From: Candidatus Gastranaerophilales bacterium
Lineage (GTDB): Bacteria > Cyanobacteriota > Vampirovibrionia > Gastranaerophilales > Gastranaerophilaceae
Assembly: GCA_944325605.1 (NCBI GenBank)
Contig: CALVAX010000008.1
Location: forward strand, 36,128-100,127
Direction of reading: 5' to 3'
Length of the DNA: 64,000 nt
Positions 25,779 to 34,330 of the stretch are shown piece after piece. A model generated the notes under the pieces. The model was given only the letters and a program-made list of their open reading frames with translations. It was not told where the DNA came from and did no database searches. The first letter of the stretch is position 1. Every line of letters begins with the position of its first letter. The position numbers were made by a program, and so were the translations under genes.

Positions 25779-25801
25779 TGAGTAACTTTTCTGACATATT
25801 T

Positions 25802-25829
25802 ATAGTAGCATAAAAAATTTATAAATCAA
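25802..25829 (-). promoter_or_regulatory. Promoter of the rpsE operon
   Basis: On the coding strand TTGATT (25829-25824), a 16-base spacer, then TACTAT (25807-25802). It lies about 110 bases upstream of rpsE and just before the structured leader. Confidence 0.5.
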
Positions 25830-25880
25830 GCGGGGGATTTATGGGAATTATACTGCAAATTTCACAGACACTATAAAAGC

Positions 25881-25945
25881 CCGTCAGAGGACTTTAGTCC
25901 GAAATTGAGATACTTCGCTAACTCTCAGTATGACGTAGTTTTGAT
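25881..25945. repeat. Dispersed GTCATTCTGAG-type inverted repeat, copy 2
   Basis: Unit CCGTCAGAGGACTTTAGTCC (from 25881) is followed by AGATACTTCGCTAACTCTCA and onward to TGACG and TAGTTTTGA at 25945. The reverse complement of 25909-25945 matches 7901-7937 at 35 of 37 positions. It occupies the gap between the rpsE promoter and the gene ending at 25989. Confidence 0.75.
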
Positions 25946-25988
25946 AACAACTTAAGGGTGCTAAGACCTGTATTTTAAGTATAGTTTC

Positions 25989-26579
25989 TTATTTGTCTGT
26001 GTGTGTCATAGCTCTTACGCATCTTACACCGAGAAGCTTTATGCTGTCAGCATAGGCATTTGACATTCCGTTGATGAAATTTGCAGTATAATGCCCGTTG
26101 CGGTCGTATTTATCCTTAAGCCAGTACTGGCCGTAGCGGTAGACTTTCTCATCCAGAAACAACAGATCTTTATCTGCAATGCAAAAATAGTTTACCTGAT
26201 TGGCAGGAACAAGACATCCTTTATCAAGATTGTGGCAGGATTTTATGAAAGTCTGCTTATCCTTAATAACGTGGTGGTTTAAGACCATAGAAATTTTACA
26301 ATTGGCAGAAGCTCTCCACATTTCCCATGCCTGCTCTCTTGTTGGAAGCTCCATCCCTTTGCTACGGCAATATTCCTGAGCTTCTTCAAAGTTCATAGGG
26401 CCTTCATTTATATTATCGACATAGAGATTATCGTTAATTTCAGTAGTTCCTGCATCTCCGTATCTGGTTCCGGTAAAGTTTCCGTATTCGTCAAAATCTC
26501 CGGTGCTGAAAAGCATTACTGAAATAAGGACTACACTTAAAAGTCCGATAATAATTGTATTTTTTTCACTATCGTTCAT
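25989..26579 (-). CDS. Membrane-anchored DUF1566/Lcl-like protein
   Basis: A 196-residue protein with one N-terminal membrane helix (IIIGLLSVVLISVMLFS) and an outside domain. NFEEAQEYCRSKGMELPTRE, then YWLKD and the closing GVRCVRAM, are the pattern of the DUF1566 (Lcl C-terminal, C-type-lectin/formylglycine-enzyme-like) fold. That fold occurs in surface adhesins and lipoproteins. Four internal cysteines suggest disulfides. It follows the phosphohexomutase by four bases and is probably coupled to it. Function is unknown; cell-surface location is the safest reading. Confidence 0.6.
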   Translation of the reverse strand: MNDSEKNTIIIGLLSVVLISVMLFSTGDFDEYGNFTGTRYGDAGTTEINDNLYVDNINEGPMNFEEAQEYCRSKGMELPTREQAWEMWRASANCKISMVLNHHVIKDKQTFIKSCHNLDKGCLVPANQVNYFCIADKDLLFLDEKVYRYGQYWLKDKYDRNGHYTANFINGMSNAYADSIKLLGVRCVRAMTHTDK

Positions 26580-26583
26580 AATA

Positions 26584-28041
26584 TTATTTTAGTACATTCT
26601 CAAGAGTTTTAATCATACAAGTTTTGTATCTTTCGCAATCGTCTTTTGTTTTCCCTTCAAATCTTAATGTAAAGACAGGTTCTGTATTACTCTGGCGGAT
26701 TAGTGCAAAGCCTCCGTCAAATACTATTCTCATACCGTCAAGAGTTATTATTTCTTTAATAGGACTGCCGAATAAATTTTTATCGGCTTCAATACATTGT
26801 TTGACTTTTTCCAATGTTTCTTTTTTCTTTTCGTTCGGGCAGGGGAACCTGACTTCATCAGAGGAACAGACAGCTTCAAATGGTTTGAGCATATCCTGAA
26901 GCTTAAATTCCGGATTTTTCTTTTTGTTTTTTGCAATAATTTCTATTATTCTGCATCCAGCATATATTGCATCATCAAACCCGTAATATCTGTCTTTAAA
27001 GAATGTATGACCGCTCATTTCACCTGCAAGAAGAGCGTTTGTTTCTTTCATTTTATCTTTGATGTAGCCATGGCCTGTTTTGCACATAACAGCGTGTCCG
27101 CCTGCATTATTTATACTGTCGAACAGAACCTGTGAACATTTAACTTCGCTTACTACAGTAAGCTTATTCCTGTCATCCATTGTATCAAGAAGATCCTGAG
27201 CGTATATAAGCAAGAGTTTGTCGCCTGTAAGCGGTTTCCCGTCAGGCGTAATCACGCCGATTCTGTCGCTGTCGCCGTCATAGGCAATACCGGCATCCGC
27301 ATTGTTTTCAACAACGGTTTCTTCAAGAATTTTAAGTGTTTTAAGGTCGCTCGGGTTCGGATGATGATTCGGAAAGTTTCCGTCGGGTTCCGAAAACAGT
27401 TCTATTACGTCGCATCCGAGTTCTCGGTATAATTCAGGGCCTACAACTCCTCCGGTTGCATTTGCGCTGTCAACAACTATTTTTATACCTTTACCTATTT
27501 CGCCAAAGCGTTCTTTCATTTCTTTAATGTAGCCGGGAATAATGTTATATTTAACAACTTTTCCGTTAGAGTTTGATTGTTTCTTTATTTCAAGTTCTCT
27601 AAAGGCAAGTTCTTTAACTTCTTTAATCTGGGCTTCATTAAGTGTTCTGCCGGCATATGTCATTTTCATACCGTTATATTCTTTCGGGTTGTGGCTTGCG
27701 GTGATAATCATTGCGCCGGCTACCTTTTCACCGTCAGTAATATCTGCCGGAACGCCGGCAGCTTCGCTGTAATAACCTATTGGCGTCGGTGCAAGACCAA
27801 GATTAACAACATTGGCACCTGTTGAGGTTATGCCTTTTATAAGCGCATCCGCCAGCGAGGGTGAATGGGTTCTTGCATCCCGCGTCACTGTTATCCAGAT
27901 ATTTTTTTCAGATTTAGAAGTCTGTTTTTTAAGGTATTCTACAAAGGCTCTTCCTGTTGCATAAAAAAGTTCTTCGGTAATGTCGTCTCCGTAAATCCCT
28001 CTTATATCATTTTTGCCAAAGGCATGTTCATATTTTTTCAT
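26584..28041 (-). CDS. Phosphoglucomutase/phosphomannomutase
   Basis: A 485-residue alpha-D-phosphohexomutase. It has KNDIRGIYGDD at the start, the catalytic phosphoserine loop TASHNPKEYNG with Ser116, the metal-binding loop DGDSDRIGV, the sugar-specificity loop GEMSGHTFF and the C-terminal phosphate-binding loop RQSNTEPVFTLR. GEMSGH is typical of enzymes acting on both glucose and mannose phosphates. It supplies hexose 1-phosphates for polysaccharides and nucleotide sugars. It is divergent from the ABC permease gene. Confidence 0.92.
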   Translation of the reverse strand: MKKYEHAFGKNDIRGIYGDDITEELFYATGRAFVEYLKKQTSKSEKNIWITVTRDARTHSPSLADALIKGITSTGANVVNLGLAPTPIGYYSEAAGVPADITDGEKVAGAMIITASHNPKEYNGMKMTYAGRTLNEAQIKEVKELAFRELEIKKQSNSNGKVVKYNIIPGYIKEMKERFGEIGKGIKIVVDSANATGGVVGPELYRELGCDVIELFSEPDGNFPNHHPNPSDLKTLKILEETVVENNADAGIAYDGDSDRIGVITPDGKPLTGDKLLLIYAQDLLDTMDDRNKLTVVSEVKCSQVLFDSINNAGGHAVMCKTGHGYIKDKMKETNALLAGEMSGHTFFKDRYYGFDDAIYAGCRIIEIIAKNKKKNPEFKLQDMLKPFEAVCSSDEVRFPCPNEKKKETLEKVKQCIEADKNLFGSPIKEIITLDGMRIVFDGGFALIRQSNTEPVFTLRFEGKTKDDCERYKTCMIKTLENVLK

Positions 28042-28043
28042 AA

Positions 28044-28074
28044 TTGTATTCTCCCCTGATATTTAAACTATAAT
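28044..28074 (+). promoter_or_regulatory. Promoter placed for a leaderless transcript
   Basis: TATAAT (28069-28074) stands nine bases before the ATG at 28084; a poor TTGTAT (28044-28049) lies 19 bases upstream of it. Transcription would begin about three bases before the ATG, and no ribosome binding site exists. Confidence 0.5.
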
Positions 28075-28083
28075 TAATATAGC

Positions 28084-28974
28084 ATGGATATAAAGAATTT
28101 TGCCACTGAATTGCTGAACAATCAAAAATATGCCGCCTGGTTATTTGTGCTGCCGGCTTTTGCCGGAATTCTGGTGTTTATTGTTATTCCGGTTATCTGT
28201 TCTTTCGGGCTTAGTTTTGCGCATTGGGATCTGATTAACCCTGTTGCTTTTGCAGGGCTTGAAAATTACAGAGAAATTTTTAGAGAGCCGTTATTTTTTA
28301 AAATTTTGATTAATACTTTTGTTTTTGCGGTTTCAACCTCTGTTCTTGGAGTAATACTGCCTCTTATTCTTGCCGGTATACTAAATTCTAAAATCAGAGG
28401 ATCAGAATTTTTCAAGACTGCATATTTTCTGCCTTTTATAACTCCTATGATTGTTATTGGGATTGTCTGGGAATGGATTTTTGACCCGAATATCGGGCTT
28501 CTGGCAAACGTCTTGAATATCCATATAAATTGGCTTTACGACCCAAATTGGGCTATGCCTGCGCTGATAATTGTGTCGGTTTGGAAGCTTGTCGGCTATA
28601 ATATGATTATATTTCTGGCATCTCTAAGCGGAATTTCAAACAGTATGTTTGAGGCGGCTAAAATTGACGGTGCGGGTGTTTTCCAAACTTTTAAAAATGT
28701 CACTGTGCCTCTGATGGCGCCTTCCATATTTTTTGTTGTAATTATTACTGCTGTCAGCTCTTTTCAAATATTTGACCTGATTTATATTATGACTCAGGGA
28801 GGGCCTCTTGATAGCACGAATGTTATGGTCTATGCAATTTATAAGAATGCTTTTGAATATTTCAATATAGGAAAAGCCAGCGCTATTGCTTATGTTTTGT
28901 TCTTTATAATTCTGACATTGACGCTCGTTCAGTGGAGTTTGAGAAAGAAACTTGTTTATAATGAAACTGATTAA
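28084..28974 (+). CDS. ABC sugar transporter permease (MalF/UgpA type), orphan
   Basis: A 296-residue inner-membrane permease with six predicted helices. The binding-protein-dependent transport EAA loop reads FEAAKIDGAGVFQTFKNVTV, which couples to the ATPase. WLFVLPAFAGILVF at the start and PLDSTNVMVYAIYKNAF near the end are typical of CUT1 carbohydrate importers. The second permease, solute-binding protein and ATPase normally adjacent are not here; the next gene is convergent and overlaps its last four bases. It would have to work with components encoded elsewhere. The substrate is unknown. Confidence 0.88.
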   Translation: MDIKNFATELLNNQKYAAWLFVLPAFAGILVFIVIPVICSFGLSFAHWDLINPVAFAGLENYREIFREPLFFKILINTFVFAVSTSVLGVILPLILAGILNSKIRGSEFFKTAYFLPFITPMIVIGIVWEWIFDPNIGLLANVLNIHINWLYDPNWAMPALIIVSVWKLVGYNMIIFLASLSGISNSMFEAAKIDGAGVFQTFKNVTVPLMAPSIFFVVIITAVSSFQIFDLIYIMTQGGPLDSTNVMVYAIYKNAFEYFNIGKASAIAYVLFFIILTLTLVQWSLRKKLVYNETD

Positions 28975-29375
28975 GAACCTTTAACTATTTTTTTGTAAAG
29001 TTTGTTCTCCGGTGCATTGATGCCCATTTTTACAATCAACTGGTAAAGCTGGTAGTGATGTTTCTTTTGATTACAAGGAATTGTGGTGCTTACCTGCTTA
29101 TATTTTTTTATAATTTCCCCTTTTGCACTGCGGGTGTATTTGGGAATATATGAGGTAAATCTAAGTTCTTCTGCGCCTGATTTTTTGTTCTTTGCAACCT
29201 CTGCGGCGACTTTTGTAAAAACATCATAGTTTTCTATTGCTTTGCGGGCATTGTTTAGTTTGTCGAATTTATTATTTTGAAGTGCGTATTCTGCTGTTTC
29301 TTTAAGCAAATCAGTGTTTAAAAATTTTGCTCCGAAATTCTGGTTGTAATTCTTATTTACTGAGAAAATTTTCAT
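28971..29375 (-). CDS. Hypothetical protein with N-F-G-A-K motif
   Basis: A 134-residue protein starting at the ATG at 29375, which follows AAAGGAG by six bases; a slightly longer frame from 29396 has no such site. The N-terminus MKIFSVNKNYNQNFGAKFL has the short F-G-A-K motif that also occurs as SFSGKY in the gene at 61184. The rest is helical and basic. No signal peptide, membrane helix or known domain is seen. It converges on the permease with a four-base overlap. Confidence 0.6.
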   Translation of the reverse strand: MKIFSVNKNYNQNFGAKFLNTDLLKETAEYALQNNKFDKLNNARKAIENYDVFTKVAAEVAKNKKSGAEELRFTSYIPKYTRSAKGEIIKKYKQVSTTIPCNQKKHHYQLYQLIVKMGINAPENKLYKKIVKGS

Positions 29376-29540
29376 ATTATCTCCTTTTATTTTCATTTAT
29401 TATCACATTAACATATAAATCCGCGGATTTTATTTTTTGCTTTTCAATTTATATTTTTGTAACAATATGCCGGATTTTGTTAAAGATTTTTGAAATCATA
29501 TCCGATATTTCTTATGTAGGTTATAGAAGGGTTATTAATT

Positions 29541-29684
29541 ATGGAATTCGATGATTTGAAAAACAACAATATTATTATTGAAATCAGAACACTTATCGAC
29601 CAGAGTATTGACGATCTGGACGATATGGACAGCTACTGTGAATTTATGCGCGAGATGATCTTAAATACCTCCGGGCTGAATTAG
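29541..29684 (+). CDS. Possible small acidic protein (47 residues)
   Basis: ATG at 29541 with AAGGG about ten bases upstream, ending TAG at 29684. The product is strongly acidic (a run with D-D-L-D-D-M-D) with no known domain. It lies in the otherwise empty stretch 29397-29733 upstream of the CoA-disulfide reductase-like gene. Composition looks coding, but evidence is limited to the frame and the site. Confidence 0.4.
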   Translation: MEFDDLKNNNIIIEIRTLIDQSIDDLDDMDSYCEFMREMILNTSGLN

Positions 29685-29695
29685 TAAGTTGTATA

Positions 29696-29724
29696 TTGTG
29701 TATCTTTGTTGAAAATTATAGTAT
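29696..29724 (+). promoter_or_regulatory. Promoter placed for a leaderless transcript
   Basis: TTGTGT (29696-29701), 17 bases, TAGTAT (29719-29724), then nine bases to the ATG at 29734. The geometry is identical to the promoter at 11198-11226. No ribosome binding site. Confidence 0.5.
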
Positions 29725-29733
29725 GACAATGTT

Positions 29734-31095
29734 ATGAAACTTGTTATACTAGGAGGCGTTGCAGCAGGAGCAAAGGCTGCTGCCAAAGCACGCAGACTTC
29801 TTCCGGATGCACAAATAGATTTATACACAGATGACACGCATATTTCTTACTCTGCCTGCGGATTGCCTTATTATATCGAAGGTAATTTTAATAATTACGA
29901 AATGCTTCTTGTAAGGTCACCCGAAGCGTTTGAAAAAGATAATGTGCATATTCATCTAAAACACAGGGCCGTAAAAATTCTTCCGCATACAAAGCAGGTT
30001 CTTATTGAAAAATTGGGCGAAAATAAAGCTTTTTTAGCGGATTATGATAAATTGATTGTTGCTGTCGGCGCAAGACCTGTAATTCCGCAGATTAGAAACG
30101 TAAACTTAAATAATGTTTTTACGCTAAGAAAGATAGAAGACGGAATTGCTATACGCACAAAGGCTGAAAATTCAAAAAATGCTGTTATTATCGGCGGGGG
30201 CTATATAGGTATGGAAATGCTTGAGGCGCTGGTTAGACAGAACATTTTCGTCACGCTTATTGAATACGCTCCGACTATTATGCAGAATTTTGATGATGAT
30301 ATGTCAAATCTTATTTTAGAACAGCTTAAAGAAATATCAAACGGGCGTTTTGAAATTTTGACATCTGAAATAGCAACAGAATTTTCTGGCGACAACGATG
30401 GTATACGCCTTGTCAGAACAGGTTCCGGAAAAGAAATCCCTGCTGATTTTGCAGTTATTTGTGCGGGAGTAAAGCCAAATATTGAAATAGCAAAAGATGC
30501 CGGCATCTTACTCGGTGAAACGGGAGCAATTAAGGTAAACGAAAGGATGGAAACCAGTATAAAAGATATTTATGCATGCGGGGATTGTGTTGAAGAAAAT
30601 CTGATTGTTACAAATTCAAAAATATGGCTTCCTCTAGGGACAAACGCCAACAAAGAAGGCCGAATTGCGGCAATAAATGCCTGCGGGGGAGATGAAAAAT
30701 TTGAAGGTGTTCTAGGCTCCTCGGTTACAAGGTGTCTGTCTTTAAGCATGGCAATGACAGGTATAACCGAGAAAAAAGCGGCCTCTTTGGATTTGGAAAC
30801 CGTTTCAGTGACTGTTACAAAGACAGATAAAGTAGGATATATGCCTGATGTTAACAATATTACACTAAAGCTTGTTGCAGATAAAAATTCCGGAAAACTT
30901 CTTGGTTGTCAGGGAGTTGGAGCCGGTGATGCAGACAAAAGGGTAAATACTGTGACGGCTGCACTTCTTGCCGGTCTTACTGCTGAAGAATTTTTCAGAA
31001 ATGACCTTACCTACGCTCCGCCGTTCTCGCCGACGATTGACCCTCTGCTTAATGCTGCACAAATATTGACTGAAAAACTTAATTCAAAAGTTTAG
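29734..31095 (+). CDS. CoA-disulfide reductase / NADH oxidase-type flavoprotein
   Basis: A 453-residue pyridine nucleotide-disulfide oxidoreductase of the single-cysteine class. The FAD motif is ILGGVAAGAKAAAKARRL, the redox-active Cys42 sits in YSACGLPYYIEG, the NAD motif is VIIGGGYIGMEMLEALV, and the second FAD contact is IYACGDCVEE. The C-terminal dimerisation domain ends with YAPPFSPTIDPL. Members reduce CoA disulfide or oxygen with NAD(P)H. No rhodanese domain is fused. A role in thiol or oxygen defence is likely. Its end overlaps the convergent oxidoreductase by 17 bases. Confidence 0.88.
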   Translation: MKLVILGGVAAGAKAAAKARRLLPDAQIDLYTDDTHISYSACGLPYYIEGNFNNYEMLLVRSPEAFEKDNVHIHLKHRAVKILPHTKQVLIEKLGENKAFLADYDKLIVAVGARPVIPQIRNVNLNNVFTLRKIEDGIAIRTKAENSKNAVIIGGGYIGMEMLEALVRQNIFVTLIEYAPTIMQNFDDDMSNLILEQLKEISNGRFEILTSEIATEFSGDNDGIRLVRTGSGKEIPADFAVICAGVKPNIEIAKDAGILLGETGAIKVNERMETSIKDIYACGDCVEENLIVTNSKIWLPLGTNANKEGRIAAINACGGDEKFEGVLGSSVTRCLSLSMAMTGITEKKAASLDLETVSVTVTKTDKVGYMPDVNNITLKLVADKNSGKLLGCQGVGAGDADKRVNTVTAALLAGLTAEEFFRNDLTYAPPFSPTIDPLLNAAQILTEKLNSKV

Positions 31096-32374
31096 CTATA
31101 TATTTAGCAACACCTTCTCCCATTGAAAAACAGCTGCTTTGCACTCTCAATGCCCCCTGAGCAAGAAAATCCGCTGACAGGCATCTTCCTGCAACAAATA
31201 AATTGTCAATATCAGCCGACATCAAACTTTCAATCGGAAGCTGGTAATCTTCTACAGCCTCTAAAGCCGCTGCCTGACGCTTGTTTGAATGAATGTCTAC
31301 AGGATAATTTGAAATAACAACTGGGTTTTCAAATTTTTTGCCGGATTTTAGATCCTCAATTGTGTAAACGTATTTTCCCTTAATCCGCCTTGAAACCCTG
31401 ATGCCAAGCATGTCTGCTATGTTTGATATGTATGCTTTCTCAAAGCCAGGAAAATAAATCCTGCAAAATTGAAGATACCTGTAAATGCTCTGACGGGCAA
31501 TAGACAAGGCTTTTGAAATGTCCTTAACCTCAAGAGAGCAGTCGAAATCAACGATTCTCGGGCAGTTAAATGCAACATTGCCAGGCATTCCGGGTACTGT
31601 AAATATCTGAAAATAGTTTGTATCAGACCTTGTAAGGATTCCTTTTTTGACAGCATCCTCAAATAGAGGCTCCAAGGCCCATTTGCGGTTCTTATCCCAT
31701 GTGTAGGCAGTAGAAAGGTGTATATGCCCGTCAATATGTTCAATTGTAGTTACGTTTCTGTCTTTGTCAAACTCCTCAAGCCATTCTGAAAACTTTTTGG
31801 TGTCAATTCCGCCCATCATAAATCTCAGAGTAACCGGCTGGAATTCTTCTTTTTTTTCAATAAAATTACAATTACAAATTTTTCCGACAACACAATTTCC
31901 TGTCGCGTCTACAACATACTTCGCTCCGATAGATACAGATAATGTTTCTGCTGAAGAACCTAACTCCTCGTTATATGCCGATAATATCTCATTGGATGTT
32001 TTTATACTCTTTATGCGGTTGCGGTCTATTTCTATGCCCGAAATACCAGTATCAAAGAGAACTTCTACATTAGCGCGCTCCATAAGGTTGTCAAGAGCAA
32101 TTTTGGTGATTTCCGGATTTAACCAGGCCGGATTGTCCTGATATGTAATCTGGCCGCCCAGTGACTTGCATTCAGCAATCAGTGCCTCTTTGAAATCAGT
32201 ATTAATCTGAGAATCTCCAGACTTCATAACAGGAATTACAAGGCCTGATGTAATCGTTCCTCCAAGATGTATATTTTTTTCTATTAAAAGTGTTTTTAGC
32301 CCGAGCATTCTGGCAGTATAAGCAGCTGCACAGCCTGCTGTTCCTCCTCCGACCACAACAACATCATATATCAT
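31079..32374 (-). CDS. FAD-dependent oxidoreductase (FAD_oxidored family)
   Basis: A 431-residue flavoprotein. The N-terminal dinucleotide fold VVVVGGGTAGCAAAYTARML is followed by LLIEKNIHLGGTITSG. An internal YVVDATGNCVVG motif and the C-terminal NLFVAGRCLSADFLAQGALRV complete the FAD site. This pattern belongs to PF12831 enzymes, which are often annotated only as FAD-dependent oxidoreductases. The cysteine near position 14 of the fold is usual for the family. GAGG precedes the ATG. The substrate is unknown, and the neighbouring disulfide reductase is convergent, not in the same operon. Confidence 0.85.
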   Translation of the reverse strand: MIYDVVVVGGGTAGCAAAYTARMLGLKTLLIEKNIHLGGTITSGLVIPVMKSGDSQINTDFKEALIAECKSLGGQITYQDNPAWLNPEITKIALDNLMERANVEVLFDTGISGIEIDRNRIKSIKTSNEILSAYNEELGSSAETLSVSIGAKYVVDATGNCVVGKICNCNFIEKKEEFQPVTLRFMMGGIDTKKFSEWLEEFDKDRNVTTIEHIDGHIHLSTAYTWDKNRKWALEPLFEDAVKKGILTRSDTNYFQIFTVPGMPGNVAFNCPRIVDFDCSLEVKDISKALSIARQSIYRYLQFCRIYFPGFEKAYISNIADMLGIRVSRRIKGKYVYTIEDLKSGKKFENPVVISNYPVDIHSNKRQAAALEAVEDYQLPIESLMSADIDNLFVAGRCLSADFLAQGALRVQSSCFSMGEGVAKYIAKLLN

Positions 32375-32460
32375 ATTTGCCTCGTTTTATAATTTATGCA
32401 CAAAATATTATACCCTCTTAGGATTATCCGGGCAAATTTTTAAACATATATTGCAATTAT

Positions 32461-32700
32461 TCAAAATCTAAACGGATAATCATCCGGTATTTCCCAGTTG
32501 TTATCCTGTATTAAAGCTGTGCAGTATACTTTCATTGTGGCATTTTTAATGCATCCATAAAGTTTGTCATTTAACAAGTCTTCTCGCGTACTGCCTACAC
32601 AAACCTCTTTTTTGGATCCATCAGATTGAGTTTCTGTTTTGCACCGGTATGTTCTGTACGGTTCAATTCCTACTTTAGGGTTACAAAATTGAATTAAAAA
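32461..32700 (-). pseudogene. C-terminal remnant of a pseudopilin gene
   Basis: An open frame without a start codon ends at TGA 32463-32461 and encodes about 75 residues. They run from CNPKVGIEPYRTYRCKTE through CIKNATMKVYC to the tail WEIPDDYPFRF. The tail and cysteine spacing match the C-terminus of the pseudopilin at 10457 (GWEIRDDYPWR). The prepilin signal and most of the protein are gone. This is the only recognisable content of the 415-base stretch 32375-32789 apart from a hairpin at its end. Confidence 0.65.
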
Positions 32701-32764
32701 AAATAGAGGATGAAAAATAATTTTATATCTGATAGCTATATACTAATAATATTTTAAGATAACA

Positions 32765-32791
32765 TTGCAGTCTACTCGGCTGCAATTTTTT
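32765..32791 (+). terminator. Terminator-like hairpin, orientation puzzling
   Basis: TTGCAG (32765-32770) pairs with CTGCAA (32780-32785), followed by six T on the plus strand. No plus-strand gene lies immediately upstream. On the minus strand it sits at the stop of the mnmC-like gene but lacks a uridine tract. Confidence 0.35.
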
Positions 32792-34208
32792 ATTTTAAGG
32801 ATGAATTTGCCTTTTTATAGTTTTTTATGAATGCTGAACTTGATATTTTGCTGCTCTCTGAAACTTCTTTTTTATGAGCCTCGATTATAGCCTCATTAGA
32901 GAGGTTTAAATTTTCATCGCGATAAAATATACCTGCACGCGAATTAATAAGCCCTAAATCGTATTCTGAGAGTTCATATTTTAGAAGAGATTTATTTTTT
33001 ACAGCAATAGTGCCTGTGAATTTGTCAATTTCAGGATTATAAATTTTCCCGACAAAAAATCCGGCATTAAGCATTGCATTTCTTACAGCGGCCGAGTTGG
33101 AGTAAGTTAAAATCATTCCATCGCTGTCAAGATGCTCAAAAAGCAGCTTAAAAAATTCAAGCGACCAGAGTGCAGGACATTTTGCAGGCGTAAAAGCGTC
33201 TAAAAATATAAAATTATACAAGTATTGATCATGTTTCAGAGAAATTCTGGCATCCTCTATTGAAGGTTCAAAAATAAAATCGTCTAATATAAGGCTATTC
33301 AGTGCCTTTTTATAACGTATTGAAATATACTTATAATATATATTATGTAAGAAGGCTATCGTTTGTCCAAAAGGGGTATAAATATCTTTTTCATATTTTA
33401 ATGCCCAAAATAAGCCTTTTATTCTCTTGTCAAAAAATGGTGAATATTTTCTTGATTTTAAAATATTCAAAAAAGCAGGATCCTTAAATATTTCAGGCCT
33501 TTTTTCCAGGATGTTTTTAAGTATTATCAAATTGACTTCAGGATTTAGTTTGTATTTTTCTGAAAAATTGTTAGTTAAAAGTTTTGAAATTTTTTCGTAA
33601 TTAAAATCCGGTTTATTATATCTTTTGTCTTTTTTGTTTCCTTGTCTGAAAAACGGTGACAAATAAAATAATTTTTCATCAGTATCAATTGCTTTAATAA
33701 AAATTTTCTTGTTTTGGTGCTCGCATGCAGAATTTTTACAGGAAATATTATTTGAATGTATCGCAGCGTTATTGTCCGGACATGAATTTTCTTTTTCATT
33801 GTTTTTCTGCTGATTAATATTATCGGAATGTACCTCTCCGATATTTATTATATTATCGCCATGTAACGTTTCGTTATTATTTAAAGATAAAAAATTATCG
33901 GTATGTATCGCTTCGTTATTCGTTTTTTTGCACAATAATTTTTTTGAACAATTTTTTTTCAAATTTATAATTTTTTTATCAATTAAAAAATTTAAAAAAC
34001 TTTTTGTGTTGTATCCGATTCCGTAGCAGATATCAAGAACTTTTATTTCAGAATGGTTTTCGAAAAATTTTTCAAGTTCTGCAGGCAGAACAAACTTTTC
34101 GTAAGCTTCAGCGAGAGCACCGTATGTTGAATGGTATATATCATCAGCTTCTGGGCTGAAAAGGCCTACAGATCCGTCGTTTGTAAAATAAGGGTGTAAT
34201 TCGTACAT
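32790..34208 (-). CDS. MnmC-like tRNA methyltransferase domain protein with repeat insertion
   Basis: A 472-residue protein. The first 60 residues (YELHPYFTNDGSVGLFSPEA, YHSTYGALAEAYEKF, VLDICYGIGYNTKSFLNF) and the last 150 (FIFLDAFTPAKCPALWSLEF, ILTYSNSAAVRNAMLNAGF) match the methyltransferase half of MnmC (DUF752), which completes mnm5U at the tRNA wobble base. Between them about 90 residues are low complexity, with four or five degenerate copies of A-I-H-x-D-N separated by Asn/Lys. The oxidase half is absent. The ATG at 34208 is chosen over an upstream TTG. TATAAT is only six bases upstream, so translation is probably leaderless. Confidence 0.75.
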   Translation of the reverse strand: MYELHPYFTNDGSVGLFSPEADDIYHSTYGALAEAYEKFVLPAELEKFFENHSEIKVLDICYGIGYNTKSFLNFLIDKKIINLKKNCSKKLLCKKTNNEAIHTDNFLSLNNNETLHGDNIINIGEVHSDNINQQKNNEKENSCPDNNAAIHSNNISCKNSACEHQNKKIFIKAIDTDEKLFYLSPFFRQGNKKDKRYNKPDFNYEKISKLLTNNFSEKYKLNPEVNLIILKNILEKRPEIFKDPAFLNILKSRKYSPFFDKRIKGLFWALKYEKDIYTPFGQTIAFLHNIYYKYISIRYKKALNSLILDDFIFEPSIEDARISLKHDQYLYNFIFLDAFTPAKCPALWSLEFFKLLFEHLDSDGMILTYSNSAAVRNAMLNAGFFVGKIYNPEIDKFTGTIAVKNKSLLKYELSEYDLGLINSRAGIFYRDENLNLSNEAIIEAHKKEVSESSKISSSAFIKNYKKANSSLK

Positions 34209-34214
34209 ACTGCT

Positions 34215-34242
34215 ATTATACAAGCCATTTTAAACGATTCAA
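34215..34242 (-). promoter_or_regulatory. Promoter placed for a leaderless transcript
   Basis: On the coding strand TTGAAT (34242-34237), 16 bases, TATAAT (34220-34215), then six bases to the ATG at 34208. It is divergent from the thrB promoter. Confidence 0.55.
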
Positions 34243-34275
34243 ATTCTTCAAAAAACGCAATATTTGACCTGAAAA

Positions 34276-34304
34276 TTGATGAAAAAATCTCTTTGTGCTA
34301 TATT
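34276..34304 (+). promoter_or_regulatory. Promoter of thrB
   Basis: TTGATG (34276-34281), a 17-base spacer and TATATT (34299-34304). A normal leader with AGAGGAAAT precedes the ATG at 34331. Confidence 0.65.
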
Positions 34305-34330
34305 AAGTTTAGCGAATTAAAAGAGGAAAT

